Assembly (NCBI GenBank): GCA_023055425.1
Contig: JALGPY010000071.1
Coordinates: forward strand, 124,001 to 188,000
From: Linanthus parryae
Lineage: Eukaryota; Streptophyta; Magnoliopsida; Ericales; Polemoniaceae
Length of the DNA stretch: 64,000 nt
Direction of reading: 5' to 3'
Both the position numbers and the translations under genes were made by a program. Position 1 is the stretch's first letter. The number at the start of each line of letters is the position of its first letter. A model generated the notes under the pieces. That model saw only the letters and a program-made list of their open reading frames with translations, did no database searches and was not told the origin of the DNA. This document shows, piece after piece, positions 10,879 through 22,204 of the stretch.

Positions 10879-11517
10879 ATGGAGACTCCTAATGTGACCG
10901 GCAGTGGTAACTCCGGCAGTAGCTCCGGCGGTGTTTTTGGTAATGAATTCTCTAACTCTCCCTATTTCATTGCCAGTTCAGAAAATCCTGGTTCTGTGTT
11001 AGTTTCTCAGTTGCTTACTGGTGAAAATTATTACTCATGGGAGAAATCCATGAGAGTTGCTCTTCAAGCTAAGAATAAGCTTGATTTTATTGATGGAAGT
11101 CTTCTTCAACCTGAAATCACCTCTGAGTTGTTTCTCTTATGGAGGAGATGTGATAGAATGGTTATTTCTTGGCTGCTTAATTCAGTTTCTAAGGAAATTT
11201 CTTGTAGTTTGGTTGGAATTTCTACAGCTAGAGAGATTTGGATAGATCTCAAAGAGAGATTTTCTCAGGGAAATCACCCTAGGGTTTTTCAGCTAACAGA
11301 GATGATTGCTGGTCTTAAGCAGGGAGATAATACTATTACTATGTATTACACTAAGTTGAGGACTATGTGGGATGAATTGTCTAATTACAAACCACTGCCT
11401 GCTTGTAGTTGTGGTGCATTTGCTTTGATGAGACAGAGAAGAGAGGAAGAATATATAATGCAGTTTTTGATGGGATTGAATGAACATACAATGCAGTTAG
11501 AGAGCAAATTTCGCTAG
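10879..11517 (+). pseudogene. Copia gag N-terminal part (frameshifted)
   Basis: ATG 10879 opens a 212-codon frame with Gly/Ser-rich start, then G-E-N-Y-Y-S-W, M-x-x-A-L-x-A-K-N-K and W-x-R-C-D-x-M-V-x-S-W-L, the standard N-terminal gag block of plant copia. It ends at a premature stop (11515-11517). The continuing gag sequence (residues E-P-L-P-T-L-N-Q-V-Y) is in another frame from about 11500, so a small indel lies around 11485-11500. Confidence 0.85.
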
Positions 11518-13361
11518 TTGAACCTCTTCCTACTCTGAATCAAGTGTATGCCAAAGTTGTGCAACATGAGAGGCAATTAGCAATTTCTGTAACCAAAATT
11601 GGTATTCTGCCTACACCTAGTGTTGCAATGTACACTAATTCCTCTTCTCCAGCTTCACCTCATCCTACTCCCACCAACACTAGATATACACCTACACCAA
11701 ACTACAAGAAGGTGTGTCATCACTGTGGGGATACAGGACATGTTAAGAGTAGATGTTACAAACTTCATGGATATCCTTCTCATTACAAAAATAAGCCAAA
11801 AGTTAATAGTGCAGTAGCTGAATCTTCAGCTCAAAACACTACTTTGACCTTATCACCAGCTCAGTGTCAGCAGCTTGTGTCACTTCTTAGTACACAATTG
11901 CAGTCTAGCTCTTTAGCTGCACCTACATCACCTACTGAGGTCAATTCTGTCAGTCCTTATGACTCTATCTCTCGTGTTATGGGCTTAGATTCACCCTTAC
12001 AACATCATACTAAAACCTCTCCCTCAACTAGCTCAAATCAGCTACATTTCATGGCTGGTATTTCTAGCTCATTCTCTATGCACATTTCTAAACTCTCTCC
12101 TGATCTAGCTGCTCATTCTTGGATCATAGACACAGGAGCCACTGATCATATGTGTTGTAATCAATCTCTTTTCTCAGAATTTCATTCTGTCACAAATACA
12201 AGTGTGCATTTACCAAATGGTAAAGCAGTCAATGTCTCACATATTGGTACAGTGGTCTTAAGTGATAAATTCATTCTTCATCATGTGCTTTATGTGCCTT
12301 CTTTCAAGTTTAACTTGATTTCAGTGAGTAAGCTCACTCAATCCACCTCTTGTGTTTTCACTTGTGAGTTGGACTCATGCACATTTTATACCAAAAATGA
12401 CAATGTCATTCTTGGCACAGGACATAAACATGGTGGTCTTTATCTTCTAGATTCAATTTCTTATGCCTCCACTACTTGTCTTCCTCTACCTCCTACATCT
12501 CATACTGTCATTTGGCATATGAGAATGGGACATCATTCTTTTAAGAAAATGCAGCTATTACAGCCATATGTTTCTGCTTCTCTTGACAAGTGCAAAGTCA
12601 CATGTACTATATGTCCTTTAGCCAAACATAAAAAATTGCCATTTCCACATGCAAATCACATAACTTCTCAGCCATTTGCCCTCATACATTGTGACACATG
12701 GGGTCCTTACAGAGTTCCTACTCCTTCTGGACATAGATTTTTTCTTACCATGGTGGATGATGCCACAAGACACACTTGGATCTTTCTTATGCATCACAAA
12801 TCAGATGCTGGTTCTATTTTGATGACTTTCTGCAAATATGTGACAAATCAGTTTGGTGTGACTGTTAAAAGGTTTAGAAGTGACAATGCTCCTGAGCTTC
12901 ATCTAGCAGCTTACTTTGCTCAAGAAGGTATTATACATGAGCTCAGTTGTGTGGAAACACCTGAACAGAATTCAGTGGTAGAAAGAAAGCATCAGCATCT
13001 ACTTAATGTGGCAAGAGCATTGAAGTTTCAGTCAGGGGTTCCTCTTAGATTTTGGGGAGAATGTGTGATGCCTGCTGCTTATTTGATCAATAGAACACCA
13101 AGTACCAGATTGCAAAATCAATCTCCTTTTCAGCTGTTGTTCAAGTCAGCACCTGATTATTCCATTTTGAAAGTTTTTGGCTGTCTTGCTTTTGCAGCTA
13201 CTCTTCATCAAGGCAGAACTAAGTTTGATTCAAGAGCTGCTAAATGTGTTTTTCTGGGATATGTGTTTGTCACAAAGGTTATAAGCTCTACAATCTTGAT
13301 ACTAAAGAGTTATTTGTCTCAAGACATGTTGTCTTTGAAGAAAATGTCTTCCCTTTCTTGA
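11500..13361 (+). pseudogene. Copia gag zinc knuckle, protease and integrase
   Basis: In the second frame the order is: gag C-terminus with zinc knuckle C-H-H-C-G-D-T-G-H-V-K-S-R-C, aspartic protease with W-I-I-D-T-G-A-T-D-H-M, GAG-pre-integrase with H-M-R-M-G-H, and the integrase core with H-C-D-T-W-G-P, V-D-D-A-T-R and R-S-D-N-A. The expected third integrase acidic residue lies in E-Q-N-S-V-V-E-R-K. The frame breaks at about 13265, where the frame beginning 13244 takes over with G-Y-K-L-Y-N-L. Confidence 0.88.
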
Positions 13362-13851
13362 CTCAAACTGAGTTCACACCCAGTTTTATTGATCATTTTT
13401 GCTTACCCATTTCAGCACAAGATTCTCCAGTTACTACTCTCTCTGGCCACTCCACAGAGTCACCACCAGCTTCTCCCACTTCACCAGTTTCTCCTACATC
13501 CAATGCCCCCTTACTGCCTCCTTCTCCAGCTCCAAGAAGATCAGGCAGAGCTACTAAGCTGCCATCTCATCTTCATGATTATGTGATATCTAAACCTCCA
13601 CAGAAAGCAGCTTCTGTTTACAGTTATGACATTTGCCCATATTTGTCTCCACCTTCAGCTCACACTCATCAAGCTTTTCTCAGTCAAGTTGTTGACACAC
13701 TTGAACCCACTAAATACAGTGAGGCAACTTCTAATCCAGCTTGGGTCTCAGCTTGCGGATCTTCTCACCAAGCCTTTACCAGGTCCTCTGTTCTCTCATT
13801 TGGTCTCCAAGTTGGGCATGTGTTCTCTCCCCTGCTCAACTTGAGGGGGGA
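13244..13851 (+). pseudogene. Integrase C-terminal region joined to RNase H end (RT deleted)
   Basis: The third frame gives the integrase C-terminus (G-Y-K-L-Y-N-L, S-R-H-V-V-F-E-E), a Pro/Ser-rich linker and the S-x-A-T-x-N-P-A-W that normally leads into the copia RT. At about 13742 the sequence jumps to L-A-D-L-L-T-K-P-L, the end of RNase H, in a different frame (13626-13844 track). The whole RT palm including YVDD is therefore missing, and the polyprotein cannot be enzymatically complete. Confidence 0.85.
13841..13851 (+). promoter_or_regulatory. Polypurine tract
   Basis: TTGAGGGGGGA immediately before the 3' LTR is the plus-strand priming site. Confidence 0.85.
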
Positions 13852-14291
13852 TATTAGGAATACTGGACTAAATTGCAATTGGTACCAAACTAATGACATG
13901 AAATATCGGTGCTTCAGGGACCGTTCGATTAGTTTTGGTAAAGTTTCAGTAGCCGTTCGATTGAATTAGCCGTTTCATTTGAAAACCAAGTGGAACGATG
14001 CCGTTCCACTTGAGTAGCTTACTCAGCACATCCGGTCAGCACCCGTGGCAGCTCGTGAGTGGTTCAACCTCGTCAGCTGGACACAGCTGGCAAGCCTCGT
14101 CATCAAGAACCGTTACAAACTTTCGTTTATTACATTTTAGCCCCAATTTCTCATATAAATGTTTTCTTCCTATTTTGTAAGACTTGATTTTGTGAAATAC
14201 AATTTCCAATTCATTTTCTCTCTGCAACTTGTTGCTTTTCTCTTTCCTCTCCTTCTTCTTCGTCGTCTCCGTTGATTCATTTACTCTGATA
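13852..14291 (+). repeat. 3' LTR (440 bp)
   Basis: Same length as the 5' LTR with two substitutions by eye. It is followed by the CTTTT target duplication at 14292-14296. Confidence 0.92.
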
Positions 14292-14296
14292 CTTTT

Positions 14297-15529
14297 ACCT
14301 CTGTTATTAAATTAATGAATAAATTCGCCCGGTAGGATGAGTGTTCTTTGAGTTGGTCTGATTTTGGGTTGAAGAATTATAGAAGAAGAGTAAGTTGCTG
14401 CTTTAGCATCAACTAGTAAATAGAAATATTGTACTGTGGACTTCTTAATACATGCTCAAAGTGGCCCCTGGATCCAGAGAATGGCACATACCTCTAAATT
14501 TTAAGTGTTGCACTCTTCTGGCCTTGCTCAGAGACCTGATACTTATACTAAGTTGAAGTAATTGTTATGTTTTCTGAAAATGAATTCTCCAATTGATTTA
14601 GGGATTTCACTCCCTAGGATGCTGAGAGGCTGTAGCAGCAACATGTAGAGGGGAGACAGAGATTTGGGAGGGTTTGAGAGATTTTAGTTATGAACAATGA
14701 AGAACAATGTGAATTTTTGAGTGTTATGATGCTTTGGGCTGCATGAGACCGCTTAGAGGGTTGTTTGTGAGACCGAGGTTGTATGAACGAACATTTAAGG
14801 TTAGGTTAATGACACCTCATTAGGGGTAATTTGGTGCGCTAGTCAAAGATTAGGGGTTACTTAGGAATTAATCAAGAGTTTAGGGTTTGTGGAAATTACA
14901 AATTTGCCCCAAGCTAAAACTTATTCACATTTGACTCTTCATCACTTCTAAATTACCATACTGCCTAGTAGCTAGACAAGATAATTACACATTTAGTCAT
15001 ATACTTGCTCAAATTGCAAATTGACCCATGAACATGAAATGTGGTGTTTGACCCAATGTAAAAGTAAACTGCCGCATCTATATATACTTATAGAAGAGGG
15101 TGTTTTAATGTTTGAAAGAATATTGTTGTTTAATTATCAACCATTAGATTCGTAAAAGATCAACGGTGGGAAAGTGAGACCACTTTACACCTCCCTCTTT
15201 CTTACTACTTACCTAGCCATTGTCATCCTAATTTCAAGTAGACTGCACCATGGGCACGGCCTTACACTCTAGTCATTCGATAAATTACATTGTTTCTTGC
15301 AAACCGAGGATCCTCAATAACACCCAAAGTTATGAAGACATGGTATTCACATTATGTCAAATCTTCCTGAGACTCTTCTAAACACACTCTGCATTAATTT
15401 TCTATATAGTGTCAGATCAAATCTGGACGAAAAGATGATAGCTCTCCACATGTTAGTATTTAACCGTAATGCATAATTGGCCGGAGCAGTACCGACCATA
15501 ACTAATGGGTTGCTTTACGCTGTATATGC
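14297..15529. other. Continuation of module R copy 1, then unassigned sequence
   Basis: About 14530-14600 repeats the TACTAAGTTGAAGTAATT and TTTCTGAAAATGA blocks found at 18410-18470 and 27535-27590, so module R resumes here after the copia insertion. Beyond 14620 I see no gene and no resolvable element. Confidence 0.5.
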
Positions 15530-15900
15530 GTAACTAATGGGTTTTAGTTTCCACCAACATTTCAGTAACACATTATATCTGTTGGCTATGCTGAAAAATT
15601 AACGATCATTTGACTGTTTAATTAATGAATGACATCATACTTCAAATCACTAAATAAGGTCTTGCGTAAGTAATTCCATGCTAAACAATTTGTTTTTTAT
15701 TAACTTTTTTGTTGAGAGCTGAGACAATACAGAGTGAGCCGAGTATAAATAGCCATGCATTCACATTAAAACAATGACAACGAAATCACGCTTATTGTTT
15801 CATACCAATCTCCACAGTACTTCTCTTTGTACCCCTAAGTATACGGGACAGAATGGTGGGCTAGGAAGACAATGAAACATTTTGGAGGTTTGGAATTGTG
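15530..15900 (+). repeat. Promoter-like module copy 3
   Basis: Contains TTTCCACCAACATTTCAGTAAC, a TATA box at about 15744-15751, then ACATTAAAACAATGAC and the usual block of the family. The second start is lost (ATACCAATCTCC in place of ATGCCAATCTCC), but the following codons still give a hydrophobic stretch. Confidence 0.75.
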
Positions 15901-16220
15901 TTTCCTCACCCACTAAGCATAATGAAATTGCTTATGGTTGGTGTGGTATCTTGTTTAAAATTTATACTTATAATAATGTGTAACTCAGGGAAGGCTCGTA
16001 ATTTGGGGTGTACCAAGGTCTATGTAGTATTGCAACACATGAAATTGACATATAAGGAAACCTCACTCTCTTTATAATTGGCGAGGCGTTACAGTCCCGC
16101 TCAGTTAAGCACCCAGCAACAAAACTCCACATGCATAACATGCGAGGAATTGTGTGTTGTAGCGCATTGCATGAACTAGACATGCAAGGAACCTAGTAAG
16201 TAAATAAACCTAGTTAAGCA

Positions 16221-16414
16221 CCCTGTTTGGATATCATGATTTGGTTAACCTTCACAAAAAGTTAACCAAATATAAACCCAAAATTTGTAGGACTCACATT
16301 CCACTCATTTTTTTTCTCACATAAAAGTCAAAACCTCAAAACCAAAACCATCAAATTCAAACATTTACCTGGTTTTGTTAACCAAACAAGTTCAACCATA
16401 TTTTCCAAACAGGG
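16221..16414. mobile_element. MITE with perfect 11-bp terminal inverted repeats
   Basis: CCCTGTTTGGA at 16221-16231 and TCCAAACAGGG at 16404-16414 bound 194 bp of AT-rich non-coding DNA. Its interior resembles 23229-23360. No convincing target duplication was found, so the superfamily (hAT or CACTA) is open. Confidence 0.7.
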
Positions 16415-16699
16415 CCAGTATCTCCACGTACCTATCGTTTTAGCTCGTTTTCGTAAACCGGTCATGAAAGTACAACAAACATACTTACCCTGCTAACACA
16501 GTCCATTTTAATTCTCTCCTTGTTGGTTTTTCAACTTCGGATCGAGTGGAACTCAAAGTCTGCTTGGTACTTGTTTAAATGCTGGAAAAATAGTTTGAGA
16601 ACACTAAAATTGGTGTTCTTAGAAAATATTTTAACTTATAACCAAAACATCTCTACCAGTATTGAAGTAGTCTCTCACTATCGGCTAGAGCACATTGCC

Positions 16700-16800
16700 T
16701 ATTCATTAGCGGCTTTTATACTTTACTTCACCTAGTTAAAATGTTTGTTCTTGTCATGTTGAAAATATGTGAAGTTTTTTTGGTGTTAGGGTGCTTAATC
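16700..16800 (+). repeat. Duplicated module S, copy 1 (short)
   Basis: Shares ATTAGCGGCTTTTATACTT and ATATGTGAAGTTT blocks with 30118-30207 and partly with 47135-47190. It diverges after about 16790. No function recognised. Confidence 0.6.
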
Positions 16801-17379
16801 ACGCTCTTGGATTCACTAAAGAAGTGATGACATGAGAACTCATAGCTGCTACCTTTTAAGAAAACTCGCTGATAGACTCGCATGGGAGAAAGCGAATAGA
16901 TAGCCCTTGTGACGCCAAACTGAATCAAACATTTTTGGGAGCAGCAAGAAGCAATCCAAACAGAAGAAAATCATGGAAAACCTCATAAAAAACTCTATAT
17001 TTTTAGCCATAGGTGTTGCTGGACTTCAAGCTTAATAAAATACTAAGTAAAATAACAAAAATCCTAAAAATCTCTCTAAATAATAATTCAAACTTAATAA
17101 AATACTAAGTAAAATGATTAACTCAGATTGGGTTTAATTTTATGTCCTAATTAACCAAATAAATATTACTGAAAATAATTACGTGAGTAACTACTGCAGT
17201 AGCAAGACTAACTAACTACGGTAAAAAAGAATTTGGTTCCTTTTTCTTCATTCATCTAGGTCCACCAATTGGGCAATGACATCAAATCCCCGTTCCAAAA
17301 CCTGATTTTCGGTGGCGGTAACGCATCGCCGTCATTGGCAATGGCATCATTGTTACCACTCCAGATTGCGTTTTTTGTC
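16801..17379. other. No gene recognised
   Basis: AT-rich sequence with a short direct repeat (TTCAAGCTTAATAAAATAC near 17023 and TTCAAACTTAATAAAATAC near 17088). No coding support. Confidence 0.4.
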
Positions 17380-18663
17380 GTTGGCAACATCATAGTAACC
17401 CTTATATTTTGCATTATATGGGGATTCTATCGTCTCAAAAACTATTTTTTTTAGTGGCATATTCCGATTCCAGAGTAACCGTCTTAGAGCATCTCCAACA
17501 GATGGAGAAAAACGTTCCTTGTACTATATTTAGGCCAGTTTTGTCCAAAAATCAGCTCCAACAGCTCGTGTAAAAGCTGGTATAAATTTACACCGGACCT
17601 ATTTTCTGGACAAAACTAAAGACTATATTCACTAAAAAATCAAGTTTAATCTGGAGCCTCTGATTGTTTGATGATGACAACTAAAAAGTAATAAAAAAGT
17701 GATGGTGGCTTATATTTAGGCCTACTATTGGAGCAACAACTCAAAAAGTGTAGGAGTAAAATTTAAGGCATGAACAAATTTAGTCCAAAGAATGTTTTGT
17801 TGTTGGAAATGCTCTAAGGTGTAAGTTTTTTTAAGTTTTGCACACTGAAGGGGTGAAACTGTATTTTTTCAAATTGGAAGAGGTGAAAGTGTCTTTCAAG
17901 CATACTAGAGGGGGTGAAAGTCTGTTTTACGGTTTTACCCCCAAAATATTTATGAACTTTCAGTTCCATCCTCTCGTAGCCGTCCAGTAATGCAAGTGTC
18001 GCTCCGTCTCCGTTATCACTTGCCGATTTTCTGATGAGATCGCCGCCATATCTGACGGACGGAGCAACATCGCCGGCAACGGACAATTAGTTAGTTAATC
18101 TGGGTACTATATCTTAGTTAATCTGGGTACTATATCATTGAATACTATACTCACCAGACTACCCAAACTTGTACCGCAGATGAACTGTTTGATGAAATTC
18201 TCAAAGAAAGAAAAAAGGAGTTGAATTGAACCTAAAACACCTTGCTTTAGTTAGAACTTAAGAGAGCTTATTAATGGAAGTCTTCTTATTTTTTTGCATT
18301 AAAAACCCAGATGAGAGAGCCTACCTATGTGAATGAGAGCTTTTGGTCAGAGACCTGAATATAAGTACCTACTGGAATTGTATGAACAGCCACACAACCA
18401 GTGTAAGATGGTACTAAGTTGAAGTAATTCTTATAACTTACGATGTTATGATTTCTGAAAATTACTCGCCCATCAAAAGAAAATGACTTCCAAATAGTAA
18501 ACGTCGTCCTCTGGAAATTGAACCTTGTTGAGTGGTTGTCAACTTTCTTGTGGGTATTTTATTGAGTATGAATCTTTTCCGGGCATTTTATTTTCTCAGT
18601 GACTTGATGTATCATATTTAATTTCCTTTCGTAGCTTCCACATATACAGTGCCTGTCGCAAAT
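17380..18663 (+). repeat. Duplicated module R copy 2 with adjoining MULE-like half-element
   Basis: Aligns by eye with 25420-27780. The left part (17380-17940) is one half of the MULE-like TIR element seen complete at 25163-25612, interrupted by a MITE at 17484-17817. The right part shares TAGTTAATCTGGG, ACTACCCAAACTTGTACC and TTCGTAGCTTCCACA blocks. The homology ends at 18663, where the copia pol fragment begins. Confidence 0.7.
17484..17817. mobile_element. 334-bp MITE with 17-bp TIRs
   Basis: Left end TTAGAGCATCTCCAACA and right end TGTTGGAAATGCTCTAA are inverted with one mismatch. The paralogous site near 25482-25500 lacks the insertion. No clear target duplication, so the family is not assigned. 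Confidence 0.8.
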
Positions 18664-20593
18664 GACGTCTTCCGATGACAGTCTTCCGTCTCTCCTTTTC
18701 ACTCATCGTGCTCATAACCCTGTGGCACACAAACCCTCACCCACCCCTCCTAGGGCGTCCACATCACCCGCACCTACTAGGGCACCCACACAGCTTTCCC
18801 CGTCCAGGACTCTTGTGGAACCTTTTCATCAGCACTACGTCCGTCGATCTGTGTCCACTCGCCCTCCTCCTGCACCCTCTGTCCCTGTGTTACCTGACCC
18901 CCCAGAGTCACCCACACCGAGCCCAGTGGCCACTTCTCCTCCCCATCTCTCTCCTCAGATGACTACCAGATCCATGCATGGCATAGTCAAACCAGTCACC
19001 CGTCTCACTTTAGCGGCCCCGCCACCAGACCCCATCTCGCCCCTTCCCAAATCCCCCATCCTAGCCTTGTCCGATCCTCACTGGAAAGCGGCCATGGATG
19101 ATGAGTTTGGAGCTATGGTTACGAACCACACTTGGGATCTGGTTCCTCGCCCAGCAGGAGCTAATGTTCTGCGATCTATGTGGCTCTTTCGTCACAAGTT
19201 TCGCGCTGATGGCAGTCTGCAGCGCTATAAGGCGCGATTGGTAGCTAATGGGAAGTCCCAGATGGTTGGGATTGATTGTGAGGAGACTTTCAGCTCGGTT
19301 GTCAAACCGACCACCATCCGTACAGTTCTCAGCATCTCCGTCACCCGATCTTGGCCTATCCGTCAGCTGGATGTCAAGAACGCTTTTCTTCATGGTGATC
19401 TCTCTGAGACGGTATACATGCATCAGCCCCCTGGCTACCGCGACACACGCCATCCTGACTTTGTTTGTCGGTTGCGCAAATCATTATATGGTCTGAAGCA
19501 GGCTCCCCGTGCTTGGTTTCAGCGATTTGCCACCGTCCTCACGCAGACTATCGGTTTCTCTTGTTGTTCATGTGATGAGTCTCTCTTCGTCTACAGTCGT
19601 TGCTCGGACATCGTCTACCTCCTGCTATATGTGGATGATATCGTCATCACTGGGTCGTCTCCGGTTGTCTTGGATCAGATTGTCTCCCAGCTCTCTGGAG
19701 AGTTTGCTATGACTGACCTGGTCCATCTGCATCATTTTCTGGGCATCGCTGTCACTCGTGATTCGTCTGGCCTGTTCCTGTCTCAGCATCAGTATGCGAC
19801 CGACATTCTTCGCCGTGCCTCTATGTCGACCTGGAAGTCTACTGCCACCCCTGTTGAGGTAGGGAGTAAACTCACAGCTACATCTGGCCCGCCGGTTGCT
19901 GATCCGACCCTATATCGCAGCCTTGCTGGGGCCTTGCAGTACCTCACGTTCACTCGACCAGACATCCAGTTTGCCGTTCAGCGGGTTTGTCTTTTCATGC
20001 ATGATCCCCGTGAGCCGCACTTTCATGACCTGAAGCGTATCTTGCGCTACATCAGTGGGACACTCGAGTATGGTCTTCGGCTCTCTGCCTCCGCTACTGA
20101 TTCTCTCACCGCCTACACTGACGCAGATTGGGCTGGTTGTCCGGACACGCGCCGCTCCACTTCTGGTTACTGTGTCTTCTATGGGGACAATCTTCTGAGT
20201 TGGTCGTCCAAACGTCAGGCCACAGTATCTCGTTCTAGTGCTAAGGCTGAGTATCGCGGTTTTGCTAACGCCGTCTCCGAACTCTGCTGGGTTTGGAATT
20301 CGCTTCTTCAGCTTCGTGTCACCTCGCCTCGGGCCACCGTCGTGTATTGCGACAATGTGAGTGCAGTCTATCTCTTTGGTAATCCTGTTCAGCATCAGCG
20401 CACTAAGCATGTTGAGATTGATCTACACTTCGATCGTGAGAAGGTTCGTTTGGGTCAGCTTCGTGTGTTACACATTCCAGCAGATTATCAGTACGCCGAC
20501 ATCTTCACCAAGGGTCTTCCTCGGCCCTTGTTCCAGCGCTTTCGTTCCAGTCTCAGTGTTGGCTTGCCTACAGTTTCGACTGCGGGGGAGTAA
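18662..20593 (+). CDS. Copia pol fragment: reverse transcriptase and RNase H (643 codons, open)
   Basis: A long uninterrupted frame. Residues 1-125 are a Pro/Ser/Thr-rich linker from the integrase end. From about 140 the RVT_2 domain starts (W-K-A-A-M-D-D-E, T-W-x-L-V). It has Q-L-D-V-K-N-A-F-L-H-G-D-L with the first catalytic Asp, S-L-Y-G-L-K-Q-A-P-R-A-W, and L-Y-V-D-D with the two remaining catalytic Asp. RNase H follows with D-A-D-W-A-G-C, S-x-A-K-A-E-Y and D-N-x-S-A, ending A-D-I-F-T-K-G-L. ATG 18662 lies in flanking module R, so it is a chance start. The intact frame suggests recent insertion or truncation; it has no gag or integrase and cannot transpose alone. Confidence 0.85.
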   Translation: MTSSDDSLPSLLFTHRAHNPVAHKPSPTPPRASTSPAPTRAPTQLSPSRTLVEPFHQHYVRRSVSTRPPPAPSVPVLPDPPESPTPSPVATSPPHLSPQMTTRSMHGIVKPVTRLTLAAPPPDPISPLPKSPILALSDPHWKAAMDDEFGAMVTNHTWDLVPRPAGANVLRSMWLFRHKFRADGSLQRYKARLVANGKSQMVGIDCEETFSSVVKPTTIRTVLSISVTRSWPIRQLDVKNAFLHGDLSETVYMHQPPGYRDTRHPDFVCRLRKSLYGLKQAPRAWFQRFATVLTQTIGFSCCSCDESLFVYSRCSDIVYLLLYVDDIVITGSSPVVLDQIVSQLSGEFAMTDLVHLHHFLGIAVTRDSSGLFLSQHQYATDILRRASMSTWKSTATPVEVGSKLTATSGPPVADPTLYRSLAGALQYLTFTRPDIQFAVQRVCLFMHDPREPHFHDLKRILRYISGTLEYGLRLSASATDSLTAYTDADWAGCPDTRRSTSGYCVFYGDNLLSWSSKRQATVSRSSAKAEYRGFANAVSELCWVWNSLLQLRVTSPRATVVYCDNVSAVYLFGNPVQHQRTKHVEIDLHFDREKVRLGQLRVLHIPADYQYADIFTKGLPRPLFQRFRSSLSVGLPTVSTAGE

Positions 20594-20727
20594 TAGTCGT
20601 AGGACGTTTTTATACGTACCTCACTTAGTTGAGGATGATGTTTGTAATTAGTGTATAGTTTTTGTAATTAGTCTATTTAAACATGATGATTATTGAAAAT
20701 AAAGCACGGAAGATTTCTCCCACTTTC
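18665..20727 (+). mobile_element. 5'-truncated copia element, GC-rich
   Basis: Begins abruptly within module R at the point where the paralogue at 27772 continues differently, and ends in sequence resembling 63715-63760. It retains the 3' pol, a G-rich purine tract (about 20581-20590) and a partial LTR (to about 20727) but lacks gag, protease, integrase and the 5' LTR. Its base composition is clearly more GC-rich than its surroundings. Confidence 0.75.
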
Positions 20728-20895
20728 AGGATGTTCATAATCCTGCCTTGCCAGTTTGGCCAAATCACAGTTGGCTGCTTTAGTCACCGTGGCTTCTTGA
20801 AATAACGATTTGCGAATAGTGAAATTCAATGAAAGCACCAATTAATAGCAAGTTGCTATCGGATACACATTAAACAAACACATACTAACACACAT

Positions 20896-21104
20896 TAGTG
20901 CTGCGATTTCGGTTCGAACCGAACCGGAACCGAACCGATTGAAGCAAAATCGGTCGGTTTCGGTTCGGTTGACCGGTTTAAGTGAATTGTTCGGTTCGGT
21001 TTAACCGGAACCGGTGTTTGGGTATATCCGGAACCGGACCGGAAGCGTGGACCGAAACCGGTTGGGTTAACCGGTCCGGTTCCGGTTCCGGACCGGTCCA
21101 GACA

Positions 21105-21137
<33 letters not shown>

Positions 21138-21893
21138 TTTTTGTATTTTTTTTTTGTTTTGTTTGTGGTAATAATAAATGTAAAACATAAAATTGGACAA
21201 ATAATCAAAAAAAAAAGAAACAAACTTGTATTAGTAATTAAAATATCAAAATAGTAAACGACAAAAAATAAAACTGTGTGAAATGTCGAAGATTGAAGAT
21301 GCGTTGCTTGTCGAAGATTGAAGAAACGTTGCTTGTCGAAGATTGAAGATGAGAAATTTTCCGTCGAGAACCAAGGAAGTTTGAGGATTTTTGTAAACTT
21401 GAGAGTGTATGATGATTTTTAGTGAGGAAAGATGAAGAAATTGGAGAGTGTATGATGAATTTTGAATGAAGAAGTGTGAGAAATATGGAGAGTGTTTGAC
21501 GAGGAAGTGTGAAAAAAATTGCGGAAGTGACTGGGTATTTATAGGTGTTGAAGGGGTGGGGTGGGTGGGGGGGGGGATTGTAAAAAAAAAAGTCAAAAAA
21601 ACCAAAAAATTCCGGCCAAATGTCCACCCAAACGGTCACTGACGGGTGACTACACGGCAACGTTCGTTTTTTCAAAAAATTCGTCTGTTGCTTTTCGGTT
21701 CTCGGTTCGATTCCGGGCCGGTTCTGGTTCCGGCTCCGAGAAAATGAGAAACCGAACCGTAACCAAGTACTACCGGGTCCGGGTCCGGTTTCGGTCCCTC
21801 GATTCTCGGTTCGGTTCTCGGTTAAGTAATTTCGGTAATCCGGTTCGGTTTCAACCGGAACCGCCGGTTGAACCGAACCGAATCGCAGCACTA
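20896..21893. mobile_element. Non-autonomous hAT element (about 1 kb)
   Basis: Terminal inverted repeats TAGTGCTGCGATT... and ...AATCGCAGCACTA flank GC-rich subterminal arrays of CCGGTT/AACCGG motifs, a pattern common in plant hAT elements. The flanks show a near-perfect 8-bp duplication, AACACACA (20887-20894, one extra base before the TIR) and AACACACT (21894-21901). The interior has an ATT microsatellite (21106-21138), a GAAGATTGAAGA tandem repeat (21285-21355), and no transposase. Long minus frames (21900-21238) are composition artefacts. Confidence 0.8.
21285..21355. repeat. Short tandem repeat, about 24-bp unit
   Basis: About 2.5 copies of a unit containing CGAAGATTGAAGA followed by a GTTGCTTGT segment. 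Confidence 0.8.
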
Positions 21894-22204
21894 AACACAC
21901 TACTAAATTTCTCTCTTAAAAAAACACTACTAAATTGATATTTCTTATTTATTCATTAATAAAACGTGCGTCTACAACTGCGTAGATAGAAAAATAATAA
22001 TCTAGACGGTTTGACTCAACGGGCCGGAAAAGAACCGACAAGAAAACTAGATCTACTCCTACGTAATTAAATAAAAAACATATACTCCTATAGAATTGAA
22101 TAAATAAAACATACTACTCTACGTCGCCGTTCCCGTCAAAGTGCCCTGTCGTGGTGTGGAAAAGTAACTGCACGCATCCTCAAAGTATCAATCGTCTTTT
22201 ATCA

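Larger units (their letters stand above)
10336..14291 (+). mobile_element. Complete but coding-defective Ty1/copia element with 440-bp LTRs
   Basis: Bounded by 440-bp direct LTRs (10336-10775 and 13852-14291) with 5-bp target duplications CTTTT at 10331-10335 and 14292-14296. The primer-binding site follows the left LTR directly, and a purine tract (13841-13851) precedes the right LTR. The order gag, protease, integrase marks it as copia. The reverse transcriptase and most of RNase H are deleted at about 13742, and gag and integrase each carry a frameshift. By eye the LTRs differ at two positions only, so insertion is recent and the element probably moved using enzymes supplied in trans. Confidence 0.92.

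Noticed and set aside
19061..20410. Minus-strand frames of 130 and 166 codons
   Set aside because: Antisense shadows of the GC-rich copia pol frame.
21238..21900. 220-codon minus frame with Arg/Pro/Ser-rich sequence
   Set aside because: Built from CCGGTT subterminal repeats of the hAT element; no recognisable transposase motif.
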